From NCBI GenBank assembly GCA_937896695.1, contig CALBOT010000119.1, forward strand, positions 1 through 12,289: 12,289 bases of DNA, written 5' to 3'. The notes beneath the pieces are model-generated. The model worked only from the letters and a program-made list of their open reading frames with translations. It did no database searches and had not been told where the DNA came from. Of the stretch, positions 1 to 6,612 are shown piece by piece (the first letter of the stretch is position 1; each line of letters begins with the position of its first letter). Source of the DNA: an uncultured Candidatus Nitrosopelagicus sp. (GTDB lineage: Archaea; Thermoproteota; Nitrososphaeria; Nitrososphaerales; Nitrosopumilaceae). The position numbers were made by a program, and so were the translations under genes.

Positions 1-267
1 CAAGTTGCATATGCAATTGGAGTTGCAGAACCAGTTTCTTTAATGGTAAATACATTTGGTACAAATAAAATTTCAGAAGAAAAAATTGAAGAATTAGTGA
101 ATAATAATTTCGATATGAGACCAGCAGGGATTGTATCACAACTTGATTTGAAAAGACCAATTTACAAAAAAACTGCAGCATATGGTCATTTTGGTAGAAA
201 TGAGCCAGAATTTAACTGGGAAAAAACAGACAAAGCTCAAAAATTAAAAGAAGAATCAGGTATTTAG
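1..267 (+). CDS. metK: S-adenosylmethionine synthetase (MetK), C-terminal end, partial
   Basis: The reading frame is open from the first base and encodes the last 88 residues; the start lies outside the window. MetK makes S-adenosylmethionine from methionine and ATP. The visible part has the hallmarks of the C-terminal domain of the bacterial/eukaryotic-type enzyme: a QVAYAIGVAEP stretch, then AAYGHFGR and WEKTDKA near the end. Many archaea instead use a divergent archaeal-type MAT that lacks these motifs, so the type is notable. The gene ends in TAG and its last 12 bases overlap the 3' end of the convergent oxidoreductase gene. SAM is the methyl donor for CbiD and the other corrin methyltransferases, so its position near the cobalamin genes is functionally sensible. 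The link may still be coincidental, because two unrelated genes lie between. Confidence 0.93.
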   Translation, partial: QVAYAIGVAEPVSLMVNTFGTNKISEEKIEELVNNNFDMRPAGIVSQLDLKRPIYKKTAAYGHFGRNEPEFNWEKTDKAQKLKEESGI

Positions 268-1071
268 TAAACTAATTTTTTCAAATTTGAAATTACATAA
301 ATTTTGTAATTTTTTGTGATTTCCAACATAATTACCAACTAGTATGTTAAGATCTTCAACACCATATTCAAAATTAATATCAGTTAATGCTTTTTTATAT
401 GCCAACTCAATATTCATTTTTTGAATTTTTACTTTAGAATGTATGGATTTTGTTATTAATTTTTGAAATGTTATTTCTCGTGGTCCCACTAAATCAATTA
501 TTTTATTGGAAAATTTTGAGGAATTCAAACCAACCTTAATGCACTTACAAACATCATCAATAGAAATAGGCTGAAGAAGAAATTTACCAGATCCAGGAAT
601 AATAACATGTTTTTTTAGTATTTGTTTTGAGATATTTTTTGTAAGATAATCATCATTGCCTATTATGTAAGAAGGTCGAAATATCGTATATCGTAAACCA
701 GATTTTTTTATTAATTGTTCAGCATTAAATTTAGAAATAAAGTAAGATGAGCGTGAATTTTTAGAAACACCAAGACCACTGAAATAGAAAATATTTTTTA
801 TGTTATTTTTTTTACAAAGATTTATCACAGTTTTTGTTAACTCAACATTTACTTTTACAAATGAATCCTGATCAACAGACTCAGAACCAATCCCTGCAAG
901 ATGAATGAAATGTGATGTATTTTTTAATGATGGAAATTTATTATTTTTAAAATTTTGGCGAGAAATGGAAATTGTGGGAATTCCATTTTTAGAAAGAAAT
1001 TTTTTTAGATTTTTGCCCACAAAACCTCTTGCTCCAGATATAACTACACGATCAGTATGTTCTTCGTTCAT
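256..1071 (-). CDS. NAD(P)-dependent SDR-family epimerase/dehydratase-like protein
   Basis: This 271-residue protein is of the extended or atypical short-chain dehydrogenase type. It opens with a Rossmann nucleotide-binding loop (GARGFVG, residues 13-19), has an HLAG segment at 57-60 and a YxxxK catalytic pair at Tyr110/Lys114, followed by FRPSYIIG (131-138). The QPISIDDV stretch at 167-174 resembles the NDUFA9-like or NAD-dependent epimerase group that bind NAD(P)H. The substrate cannot be told from sequence. The ATG start at 1069-1071 lies just before the Rossmann strand. An A/T element about 24 nt upstream is shared with the divergent J-domain gene, which fits a leaderless mRNA. The 3' end overlaps metK by 12 bases. 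Possible roles are sugar-nucleotide metabolism, quinone-linked redox chemistry or NmrA-like sensing. The family is secure; the function is open. Confidence 0.85.
   Translation of the reverse strand: MNEEHTDRVVISGARGFVGKNLKKFLSKNGIPTISISRQNFKNNKFPSLKNTSHFIHLAGIGSESVDQDSFVKVNVELTKTVINLCKKNNIKNIFYFSGLGVSKNSRSSYFISKFNAEQLIKKSGLRYTIFRPSYIIGNDDYLTKNISKQILKKHVIIPGSGKFLLQPISIDDVCKCIKVGLNSSKFSNKIIDLVGPREITFQKLITKSIHSKVKIQKMNIELAYKKALTDINFEYGVEDLNILVGNYVGNHKKLQNLCNFKFEKISLLNT
276..281 (+). terminator. Possible T-tract terminator of metK
   Basis: A run of six T on the plus strand begins 9 nt after the metK stop codon, inside the 3' end of the opposing gene. Archaeal RNA polymerase can terminate at short U-tracts without a hairpin, and no better site lies close by. 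This is inference from sequence alone. Confidence 0.35.
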
Positions 1072-1080
1072 AATAAAATG

Positions 1081-1100
1081 ATAAAATATTTTATTTTAAA
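1081..1100. promoter_or_regulatory. Shared A/T promoter element between SDR gene and J-domain gene
   Basis: Twenty consecutive A/T bases lie in the 45-bp gap between two divergent start codons (1071 and 1117). Positions 1081-1094 form a perfect 14-bp palindrome, centred about 30 nt before the plus-strand ATG. On the minus strand, TTTAAAATAA (1100 to 1091) is centred about 24 nt before the SDR ATG. Both spacings suit archaeal TATA boxes driving leaderless or nearly leaderless transcripts. No experimental support is visible. Confidence 0.5.
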
Positions 1101-1116
1101 GATATCCAGAGAACAC

Positions 1117-1590
1117 ATGACAACAAAAATTCATGTCAAATTTAGTAAAAATGCACAAGAATGTAGAGAAATTTTAGGAGTTACCAAAGATTCCAGTCAT
1201 AAAGAGATTAAACAAGCGTATAGAAAATTATCTCTAAAATACCATCCAGATAAAAATCAAGAAAAGAATTCTGGAAAAAAATTTAAAGAAATTACTGAAG
1301 CTTATCAATATCTAAAATCTCATCGAAAAAATGAATCAAAGAAAGGTGAACAAGTTTCAGGTGAAGATTATCAAAATTTTTGGAAGTCTCAAGGAGAAAA
1401 AATGGGAGACAAAATGAAATTTAGTTTTGAGGAATTAAGACGTGAAAATCAACAATTCGGAGGAGATTTCAATCAAGAGACACATAATAGAGAAAAACCA
1501 ATATCACAAAAAACAACACATTTGTTGCTTTATGGCGGACTAGGCGTTGTTGCATTATGGATTATTCTCAACGAAATTCTTCAGGTTTAA
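1117..1590 (+). CDS. Small J-domain (DnaJ-like) protein with C-terminal membrane anchor
   Basis: The protein has 157 residues. A J-domain covers about residues 13-72, with helix II (IKQAYRKLSLKY) followed by the HPD motif at 43-45, which stimulates Hsp70 ATPase activity. The Gly/Phe-rich linker, zinc fingers and substrate-binding domain of full DnaJ are missing. A charged, Lys/Glu/Gln-rich linker leads to one hydrophobic segment at about 135-153, only a few residues from the end. This gives the layout of a tail-anchored protein with the J-domain in the cytoplasm. It probably recruits DnaK to the membrane or to a membrane client; the client is unknown. In-frame ATGs at 1078 and a longer frame from 1057 exist, but I prefer 1117: it lies about 30 nt after the A/T promoter palindrome and the other starts fall on the promoter or overlap the divergent gene. 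Confidence 0.85.
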   Translation: MTTKIHVKFSKNAQECREILGVTKDSSHKEIKQAYRKLSLKYHPDKNQEKNSGKKFKEITEAYQYLKSHRKNESKKGEQVSGEDYQNFWKSQGEKMGDKMKFSFEELRRENQQFGGDFNQETHNREKPISQKTTHLLLYGGLGVVALWIILNEILQV

Positions 1591-1597
1591 CAAAAGT

Positions 1598-1608
1598 TAT
1601 TACATAAA
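1598..1608 (+). promoter_or_regulatory. Putative TATA element for the cbiDGXC operon
   Basis: A TTACATAAA-like sequence is centred about 23 nt before the GTG start of cbiD, in a 35-bp gap after the J-domain gene. The spacing fits a leaderless transcript. There is no room for a riboswitch-sized leader. Confidence 0.4.
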
Positions 1609-1625
1609 AAATTAAAAATTTTCAC

Positions 1626-2723
1626 GTGGATACAAATATAGAAAATAAAAAAAAATTACGTACAGGATTTACAACAGGAAGTTGTGCCACAGCATCATCA
1701 AAGGCAGGAGTTTTATCAATAATCAATCAAAAGAAAATTGAAAAAATAGATATCATATTACCAAAACGCACAAGATTAGATATCCAAATTAATTCATGTG
1801 AGTTTACAGAAAAATCAGCAAAATGTTCTGTAATAAAAGATGGAGGAGATGATCCCGATGTTACGCATGGTGCAGAAATTTTTGTGGATGTAGTATTAAC
1901 AGATAAGATTGGTGAAATTGAAATTGATGGAGGAGAAGGTGTTGGACGAGTTACAAAACCAGGATTAGGATTAGAAATTGGAAGTGCTGCAATTAATCCT
2001 ACACCAAAGAAAATGATTTTAGAAAATATCAAAGACGTGGGTAGTGAGCTGCTTGAAAAAAATGGAGTTAAGGTTACAGTCTCAGTACCCAAGGGAAAAG
2101 AGCTTGGAACAAAAACTGATAATCCAAGAATCGGAATAATGGGAGGGATTTCTATTTTAGGAACAAGTGGAATTGTAATTCCTTATTCAACAGCATCGTT
2201 TGCTGCTGCAATACGACAACAAATTGCAGTTGTAAGTTCAATGAATGATGACAGTGTTGTTTTAACAACGGGTGGTAGAAGCGAAGATTTTGCTAGAGAG
2301 ATAATAGAGTTACCAGATCATTCATTTATTCAAATGGGTGACTTTTCAGGTTATACAATCAAACAGTGTGCAAGACAAGGATTGAAGAAAGCATATGTTG
2401 CAGGATTTATTGGTAAATTAGCAAAAATGGCAGCAGGAATAAAACAGACTCATGTAAAAGGTGGAAAAGTAGACATGAAATTTCTTTCTGAGCTTGCAAA
2501 AAGATGTAATGCAAATTCAGAAACAATTGGGAGAATTTTAAGAGCAAATACGGCTAGAAATGTTCAAGAAATTATTATGGAAGATAATATAGAGGGATTT
2601 TTTGATGAGATTACAAAAGAGACATACAAACAGATGAGACAACATTCTGATGAGAAGGTTCCAGTAGAGGTGATACTGTTTGATTTTGATGGTAAAGTAT
2701 TATCCAAGTATGAAAAAGAGTAA
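1626..2723 (+). CDS. cbiD: Cobalt-precorrin-5B C1-methyltransferase (CbiD)
   Basis: CbiD transfers a methyl group from SAM to C1 of cobalt-precorrin-5B in the anaerobic, early-cobalt branch of corrin synthesis, giving cobalt-precorrin-6A. The 365-residue length is normal for the family. The family signature LRTGFTTGSCATA stands at residues 11-23, followed by KDGGDDPDVTHG, GGEGVGRVTKPGLGL and GILGTSGIVxPYS-type segments. The start is GTG at 1626; no ATG lies upstream of the signature, and a TATA-like element stands about 23 nt before. It is the first gene of a plus-strand run with cbiG, cbiX and cbiC, with a 31-nt gap to cbiG. Its presence indicates the CbiD (oxygen-independent) route and not the CobF/CobG aerobic route. 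Confidence 0.96.
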   Translation: MDTNIENKKKLRTGFTTGSCATASSKAGVLSIINQKKIEKIDIILPKRTRLDIQINSCEFTEKSAKCSVIKDGGDDPDVTHGAEIFVDVVLTDKIGEIEIDGGEGVGRVTKPGLGLEIGSAAINPTPKKMILENIKDVGSELLEKNGVKVTVSVPKGKELGTKTDNPRIGIMGGISILGTSGIVIPYSTASFAAAIRQQIAVVSSMNDDSVVLTTGGRSEDFAREIIELPDHSFIQMGDFSGYTIKQCARQGLKKAYVAGFIGKLAKMAAGIKQTHVKGGKVDMKFLSELAKRCNANSETIGRILRANTARNVQEIIMEDNIEGFFDEITKETYKQMRQHSDEKVPVEVILFDFDGKVLSKYEKE

Positions 2724-2727
2724 GGCA

Positions 2728-2737
2728 TTTAATTAAT
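2728..2737 (+). promoter_or_regulatory. Possible internal TATA element upstream of cbiG
   Basis: TTTAATTAAT in the 31-nt cbiD-cbiG gap is centred about 23 nt before the cbiG ATG, the same spacing as at other putative leaderless starts here. No Shine-Dalgarno-like sequence precedes cbiG, so a separate leaderless cbiG transcript is plausible alongside read-through from cbiD. Confidence 0.4.
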
Positions 2738-2754
2738 TCACAATTTTCAAAAAT

Positions 2755-3813
2755 ATGAAAAAAATAGCTGTTTTAGCAATCACAAAAAATGGAATCGAGA
2801 TAGGATTAAAACTGAAAGGATATTTCTCAGATTTTGAGGTTTTTGCTCCAATAAAATTTTCAGATAATAATGAGAAAATTCAATGGTATGACGAATCAAC
2901 TAGTCAAAAAATTGTAGATTTATTCAAAGCGAATGATGGAATAATTTGTTTATTTTCTTTAGGTGCAGTAATAAGATTACTTGCACCACATATCAAAGAT
3001 AAGAAAACTGATCCTGCAGTAATTGTAATTGATGATAATGCAAACTTTGTCATCAGTGTTTTATCAGGACATTTAGGAGGAGCAAATGAACTTTCAAATG
3101 AGATTGCAGAAAAAATGAAAGCTACTCCAGTAATTACAACAGCTGCAGATGTAAACAAAACTATAGCTGTTGATCTTGTTGGAAAAGAATTTGGTTGGAA
3201 AATTAATGACGATAGTAATGTAACTAGAATTAGTGCATTTATGGTAAATAAAGAACCAATTGGAGTTTTCCAAAACCTAGGTCAAAAAGAATGGTGGAAA
3301 GGAAAGTTACCAGAGAATATTTCATTTTTTCCGAAATTAGAAGATTTGAAAAATTCAGATTCAAAAGGATATTTGATCATTACAAATGATGAAATAAAAG
3401 ACGAAGATGTATTGAAAAATTCGGTCATCTATAGAGTTCCAGATTTGGTCATAGGAATTGGATTACATTGGGATACATCAAAAGAGACTATTTTGAATGG
3501 AGTGAGCGAAACGTTAGAAAAATTTGGGTTGAAACAAAATCAAATAGCTAGGTTTGTATCTATTAAAAAAGACAAAGATGTCATAGGGTTAATCGAATTG
3601 GGAAAAGATATGCAGATACCAGTAGAATACATTGATAGAGAAGAATTAGCGACAATTAATGCACCAAATCCTTCAAAAACAGTTCAAGCATTTGAAGGAA
3701 CTCCAAGCGTCTCTGAAGCTGCTGCAATAAAATCATCACAAGGTGAATTAATAGTTGAAAAACAAAAATTTCCTCCTAATCTTACAGTAGCCATAGCGAG
3801 GATGATGAAATGA
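2755..3813 (+). CDS. cbiG: Cobalt-precorrin-5A hydrolase (CbiG)
   Basis: CbiG opens the delta-lactone of cobalt-precorrin-5A and releases the two-carbon fragment as acetaldehyde, giving the substrate of CbiD. The 352-residue protein shows the usual three parts: an N-terminal CbiG_N region (about 45-125) with FSLGAVIRLLAPHIKDKKTDP and the SGHLGGANELS motif; a less conserved middle (about 130-220); and a C-terminal CobE/CbiG_C domain from about 226 (VIGIGLHWDTSKETI) through the INAPNPSKTVQAFEGTPSVSEAAA signature. It is complete and not fused to a methyltransferase as in some bacteria. Its stop overlaps the start of cbiX by four bases (ATGA), which implies translational coupling. CbiD and CbiG catalyse consecutive steps and are encoded in sequence here. 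Confidence 0.96.
   Translation: MKKIAVLAITKNGIEIGLKLKGYFSDFEVFAPIKFSDNNEKIQWYDESTSQKIVDLFKANDGIICLFSLGAVIRLLAPHIKDKKTDPAVIVIDDNANFVISVLSGHLGGANELSNEIAEKMKATPVITTAADVNKTIAVDLVGKEFGWKINDDSNVTRISAFMVNKEPIGVFQNLGQKEWWKGKLPENISFFPKLEDLKNSDSKGYLIITNDEIKDEDVLKNSVIYRVPDLVIGIGLHWDTSKETILNGVSETLEKFGLKQNQIARFVSIKKDKDVIGLIELGKDMQIPVEYIDREELATINAPNPSKTVQAFEGTPSVSEAAAIKSSQGELIVEKQKFPPNLTVAIARMMK
3798..3801 (+). promoter_or_regulatory. Shine-Dalgarno site for cbiX
   Basis: GAGG lies 8 nt before the cbiX ATG, within the end of cbiG. It supports the ATGA-overlap start at 3810 and translation from a polycistronic mRNA. Confidence 0.55.
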
Positions 3814-4562
3814 AAAAAGGATTAATGATAATCGACAGAGGCAGTAGAGAAAGAGAAGCCGGTGAAGAGCTAGAAGTGATTTGTGAAAAAGTAAAAGAAA
3901 AAGGAAATTATGATTTTACAGAATTTTGCTTTTTAGAAGTGGTTCCACCATTTATTGAAGATGGAATGGAGAAATGTTTGAAAAAAGATGTAGAACAAAT
4001 GACAATTGTTCCATATTTCCTATATCCTGGTAGAAAAGTGAAAATTGCAGTAGCAGATGCAATGAAATATCAAAAAAATACAAAGATCAAATTTTTAGTT
4101 TCAAAACCAATGACTATGCATAAAAAATTAGTAGAATTGGTGGATAATAGAGTAATTACTACATTAAAAGAAAATTCAGTAGACATCCCAAGAGAAAAAG
4201 TAGATGTACTTATCATAGGACATGGAAGTAAAGATCCAAATTCAGGAATATCAATTGATTATGTGGTAGATCAGCTAAAACCATCTTATAGAAATGTAAG
4301 TAGATGTTATTTAGAAATAGAAGGACCGACTATTGAAGAAGGAATACAAGCCTGTGAAAAAAATAATCCTGAAGTTTTGATTATTGTTTTTTACTTTTTA
4401 CATGAAGGTGCTCACGTGAAAATAGATGTTAATAATGATCTTTTACCAGCTTTGGATAATGCAAATTTAAAGAAGGTATTTGTTACAAAACACTTAGGTA
4501 CAGATGAAAAGATGATTGATTTGATTTTAGAAAGAGCAAGAGAGGTAGAAAATGCAAACTAG
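3810..4562 (+). CDS. cbiX: Two-domain sirohydrochlorin cobaltochelatase (CbiX-like)
   Basis: This enzyme inserts Co2+ into sirohydrochlorin, the committed step of the early-cobalt pathway. The 250-residue protein is a tandem duplication of the CbiX fold (about 1-125 and 130-245). The C-terminal half keeps the metal-binding set: GHGS with His138, YLEIEGP with Glu169 and GAHVKID with His202. The N-terminal half aligns clearly but has DRGS (Arg10 for His), GRKVKIA (Lys76 for His, Ala80 for Asp) and keeps FLEV with Glu43. The active site therefore looks to be only in the C-terminal half. The spacing is close to that of CbiK (His145, Glu175, His207) and unlike bacterial SirB/long CbiX, where the N-terminal half is active. 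It overlaps cbiG by 4 nt and cbiC by 11 nt, so it is tightly coupled. Metal choice (Co or Fe for siroheme) is inferred from the operon. Confidence 0.9.
   Translation: MKKGLMIIDRGSREREAGEELEVICEKVKEKGNYDFTEFCFLEVVPPFIEDGMEKCLKKDVEQMTIVPYFLYPGRKVKIAVADAMKYQKNTKIKFLVSKPMTMHKKLVELVDNRVITTLKENSVDIPREKVDVLIIGHGSKDPNSGISIDYVVDQLKPSYRNVSRCYLEIEGPTIEEGIQACEKNNPEVLIIVFYFLHEGAHVKIDVNNDLLPALDNANLKKVFVTKHLGTDEKMIDLILERAREVENAN
4542..4546 (+). promoter_or_regulatory. Shine-Dalgarno site for cbiC
   Basis: GAGGT stands about 5 nt before the ATG at 4552, inside the end of cbiX. It matches the anti-Shine-Dalgarno core well and decides the overlapping start. Confidence 0.6.
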
Positions 4563-5187
4563 GAAAGGACAAGAAATTGAAGATGAAAGCATGCAGATCA
4601 TTGAAAATGAAATTGGTACACATACATTCAATGAAATGGAATGGCCAATCGTTCGAAGAATAATTCATTCAACTGCAGATTTCGATTTTGCCGGAGAAAA
4701 TAAGTTATTATTCCATAAAGATGCGATTTCAAATGGAATTAATGCACTGAAAAATGGATGCAGTATTGTTACAGATGTAAACGGAGTTATTGGATTAATG
4801 AATAAACAAAATCCTAAAGATTTTGGAAATAATTTGATTTGTAATATTTCAGACCAATCTTTAATGGAATCTGCAAAAAAAGCAGGAAAAACAAGAGCTC
4901 AAATGTCTATGAGAGTAGCTGAAAAAGATATCAACGGAGGAATTGTTGTTGTAGGAAATGCACCTACTGCACTTCTTGAAGTAATGGAAATGGTTAGAGA
5001 AGGATTAGTCAAACCAGCACTTGTAGTAGGTATCCCAGTAGGTTTTGTTTCAGCAGTTGAATCAAAAGATGAATTATCAAAAACAGATATCCCATTCATA
5101 ACAAATATTGGTCGTAAAGGAGGAAGTCCTTGTGCATCTGCAATAATTAATGCATTATACAAATTATTAAGACAAGGAATTAACTAA
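4552..5187 (+). CDS. cbiC: Cobalt-precorrin-8 methylmutase (CbiC)
   Basis: CbiC moves the methyl group from C11 to C12 of cobalt-precorrin-8, giving cobyrinate. The 211-residue length is normal for CbiC/CobH. The catalytic histidine region is clear (RRIIHSTADFDF, His39), and so are TDVNGVIGLMN, the GGIVVVGNAPTAL stretch and the PALVVGIPVGFVSAVESK segment before the closing GRKGGSPCASAIINAL. The ATG at 4552 overlaps the last 11 bases of cbiX and has a good Shine-Dalgarno site, so it is the last gene of a coupled cbiG-cbiX-cbiC unit. The stop overlaps the stop of the convergent cbiA by 4 bases. The product is the direct substrate of CbiA encoded opposite. Confidence 0.96.
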   Translation: MQTRKGQEIEDESMQIIENEIGTHTFNEMEWPIVRRIIHSTADFDFAGENKLLFHKDAISNGINALKNGCSIVTDVNGVIGLMNKQNPKDFGNNLICNISDQSLMESAKKAGKTRAQMSMRVAEKDINGGIVVVGNAPTALLEVMEMVREGLVKPALVVGIPVGFVSAVESKDELSKTDIPFITNIGRKGGSPCASAIINALYKLLRQGIN

Positions 5188-6527
5188 ATTTTCAAAGTAT
5201 TTTTAATTAAATTTGAAGCAAATTTTGCACTATCAAAATAAAGATGACAGTATGATGCAACAGTATTGTATTCAGTTAATGCATCTTTATGTGAGGAAAT
5301 ACCCTCACCAATTTTTAGATCATAAAGAAATTTTGAGTCTTTTTGCACATTAATTATTTTTGAATAATGAAATTCATGTGCACGGAAATTACGTGGATTG
5401 GATATAAGACAATTTGAATTAATTTTTCCCTCAGTATAATTTAATGTCATTTTTTTTGTCATTATTGTATCTACATCAAACAATCCAATCATCTTAGATT
5501 TTTTATTTCCATAAGTAATAGAATTTGTCAAATACATGAGCCCACCACATTCAGCATAAATTGGTGTTCCATTTTCAGCATTATCTTTTATAGACTTCTT
5601 CATTGATGAATTTTTTGCTAATGAGGAAGCCAAAATTTCAGGAAAGCCTCCCCCAAGGAAAATTAAATCACAGTTTGGTACTTTCTCATCACTAATAGGA
5701 CTAAAAAATTTTATTTTTGCGCCTTCACGTCTTAATGCTTCAATATTGTCATGATAATAGAAATTAAATGAGTTATCAAGAGCAAGTGCAATAGATATTT
5801 TTGGTTTTTTTGTTGTTACAGATTTGATTTTGTCTAAGGAAGATGTTGTTTTACAGATTTTTTCAATTAGACCAAAATCAAGATAATCAGAAATTTCTTT
5901 TGAAAGTTGTTTTATTTTGTTATGAAGTTGTTTTTGTTCTCTAACAGGAATTAGCCCTAAGTGTCTTGACTCTAAATTAACTGATGGATTTTTTGGTATG
6001 ACACCAATTATTGGAATTTTTAGACTACTGAGTGCACTTCTACACAAATCTTCATGCTTTTTACTTCCAATTTTATTTAGAATTATTCCTGCAATCCTTG
6101 AATTTTTATGAAATTTTGTAAATCCCAATGCAGTTGCAGCAATTGAACGAGATGTTTTACTTGCATCAAGAATCAAGATTACAGGAGATTCCAACAATGT
6201 AGCGACATGATGAGTACTTGCAAGATTTGAGTTTCCACCAAATCCATCATAATAACCCATTACACCTTCAATAATTGAGATATCAGAATTGGAATTTCTT
6301 GTAAAACTTTGAATTAATTCTTGTTTTCCCATTAACCAAACATCCAAATTTTTAGTTTCAGTTTTTGAAATAGAACTCAAGTAACTTGGATCAATATAAT
6401 CAGGTCCAACTTTGAATGGCTGTACTGAAAAACCTCTTTTTTTTAAACCATAAATTATTGCACTTGTAATTGACGTTTTTCCAACACCACTAGTGGAACC
6501 TGCAATTACTAATCTTGGAACTCTCAA
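5184..6527 (-). CDS. cbiA: Cobyrinate a,c-diamide synthase (CbiA)
   Basis: CbiA uses glutamine and ATP to amidate the a and c carboxylates of cobyrinate. The 447-residue protein has a P-loop dethiobiotin-synthetase-like domain first (GSTSGVGKTS at 10-19; KVGPDYIDPSYL at 39-50; IIEGVMGYYDG) and a class-I glutamine amidotransferase domain last. In the latter, the nucleophile is Cys327 in AECGGL, preceded by LGGGFPE (291-297), and a His428 lies in the SYCHLYF segment. The start is TTG at 6525-6527: no ATG or GTG lies between the upstream in-frame stop and the P-loop strand. A TTTAAATA box is centred 27-28 nt before this TTG, as expected for a leaderless message. It is transcribed away from cobO and runs tail-to-tail into cbiC. 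Confidence 0.95.
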   Translation of the reverse strand: MRVPRLVIAGSTSGVGKTSITSAIIYGLKKRGFSVQPFKVGPDYIDPSYLSSISKTETKNLDVWLMGKQELIQSFTRNSNSDISIIEGVMGYYDGFGGNSNLASTHHVATLLESPVILILDASKTSRSIAATALGFTKFHKNSRIAGIILNKIGSKKHEDLCRSALSSLKIPIIGVIPKNPSVNLESRHLGLIPVREQKQLHNKIKQLSKEISDYLDFGLIEKICKTTSSLDKIKSVTTKKPKISIALALDNSFNFYYHDNIEALRREGAKIKFFSPISDEKVPNCDLIFLGGGFPEILASSLAKNSSMKKSIKDNAENGTPIYAECGGLMYLTNSITYGNKKSKMIGLFDVDTIMTKKMTLNYTEGKINSNCLISNPRNFRAHEFHYSKIINVQKDSKFLYDLKIGEGISSHKDALTEYNTVASYCHLYFDSAKFASNLIKNTLKI

Positions 6528-6550
6528 TTTCTTTTGTTAATGTTGTTTTT

Positions 6551-6558
6551 TATTTAAA
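6551..6558 (-). promoter_or_regulatory. TATA box of cbiA
   Basis: On the minus strand this reads TTTAAATA, close to the archaeal TATA consensus. Its centre is 27-28 nt from the TTG start of cbiA, so transcription should begin at or very near the start codon. This supports the TTG choice. Confidence 0.6.
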
Positions 6559-6570
6559 TGGATTTAATTG

Positions 6571-6580
6571 AATATTTACA
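6571..6580 (+). promoter_or_regulatory. Possible TATA element for cobO
   Basis: AATATTTACA lies about 38 nt before the ATG at 6613 in the 85-bp cbiA-cobO gap, which would leave a leader of roughly 10-15 nt. The match is weak; other A/T stretches nearby could serve instead. Confidence 0.3.
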
Positions 6581-6612
6581 ATGTTATTAGTAGATGGTTT
6601 CTTTGTGTAAAT

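Noticed and set aside
1591..1625. Possible cobalamin riboswitch before cbiD
   Set aside because: The gap is only 35 bp and holds no B12-box-like sequence; it is far too short for the aptamer.
1727..2092. Open antisense frame of 121 codons inside cbiD
   Set aside because: It is opposite a strongly conserved cbiD region; its translation is low-complexity (Ser/Pro/Ile runs) with no motif, as expected of the complement of A-rich coding DNA.
2904..3158. Open antisense frame inside cbiG
   Set aside because: It mirrors the conserved CbiG_N region and shows no motif or start signal.
4899..5162. Open antisense frame inside cbiC
   Set aside because: It is opposite the conserved C-terminal half of CbiC; no promoter, ribosome site or domain.
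6568..6612. N-terminal extension of CobO from a TTG
   Set aside because: The extra 15 residues precede the normal short leader to the P-loop, include no family motif and cover the promoter region shared with cbiA.
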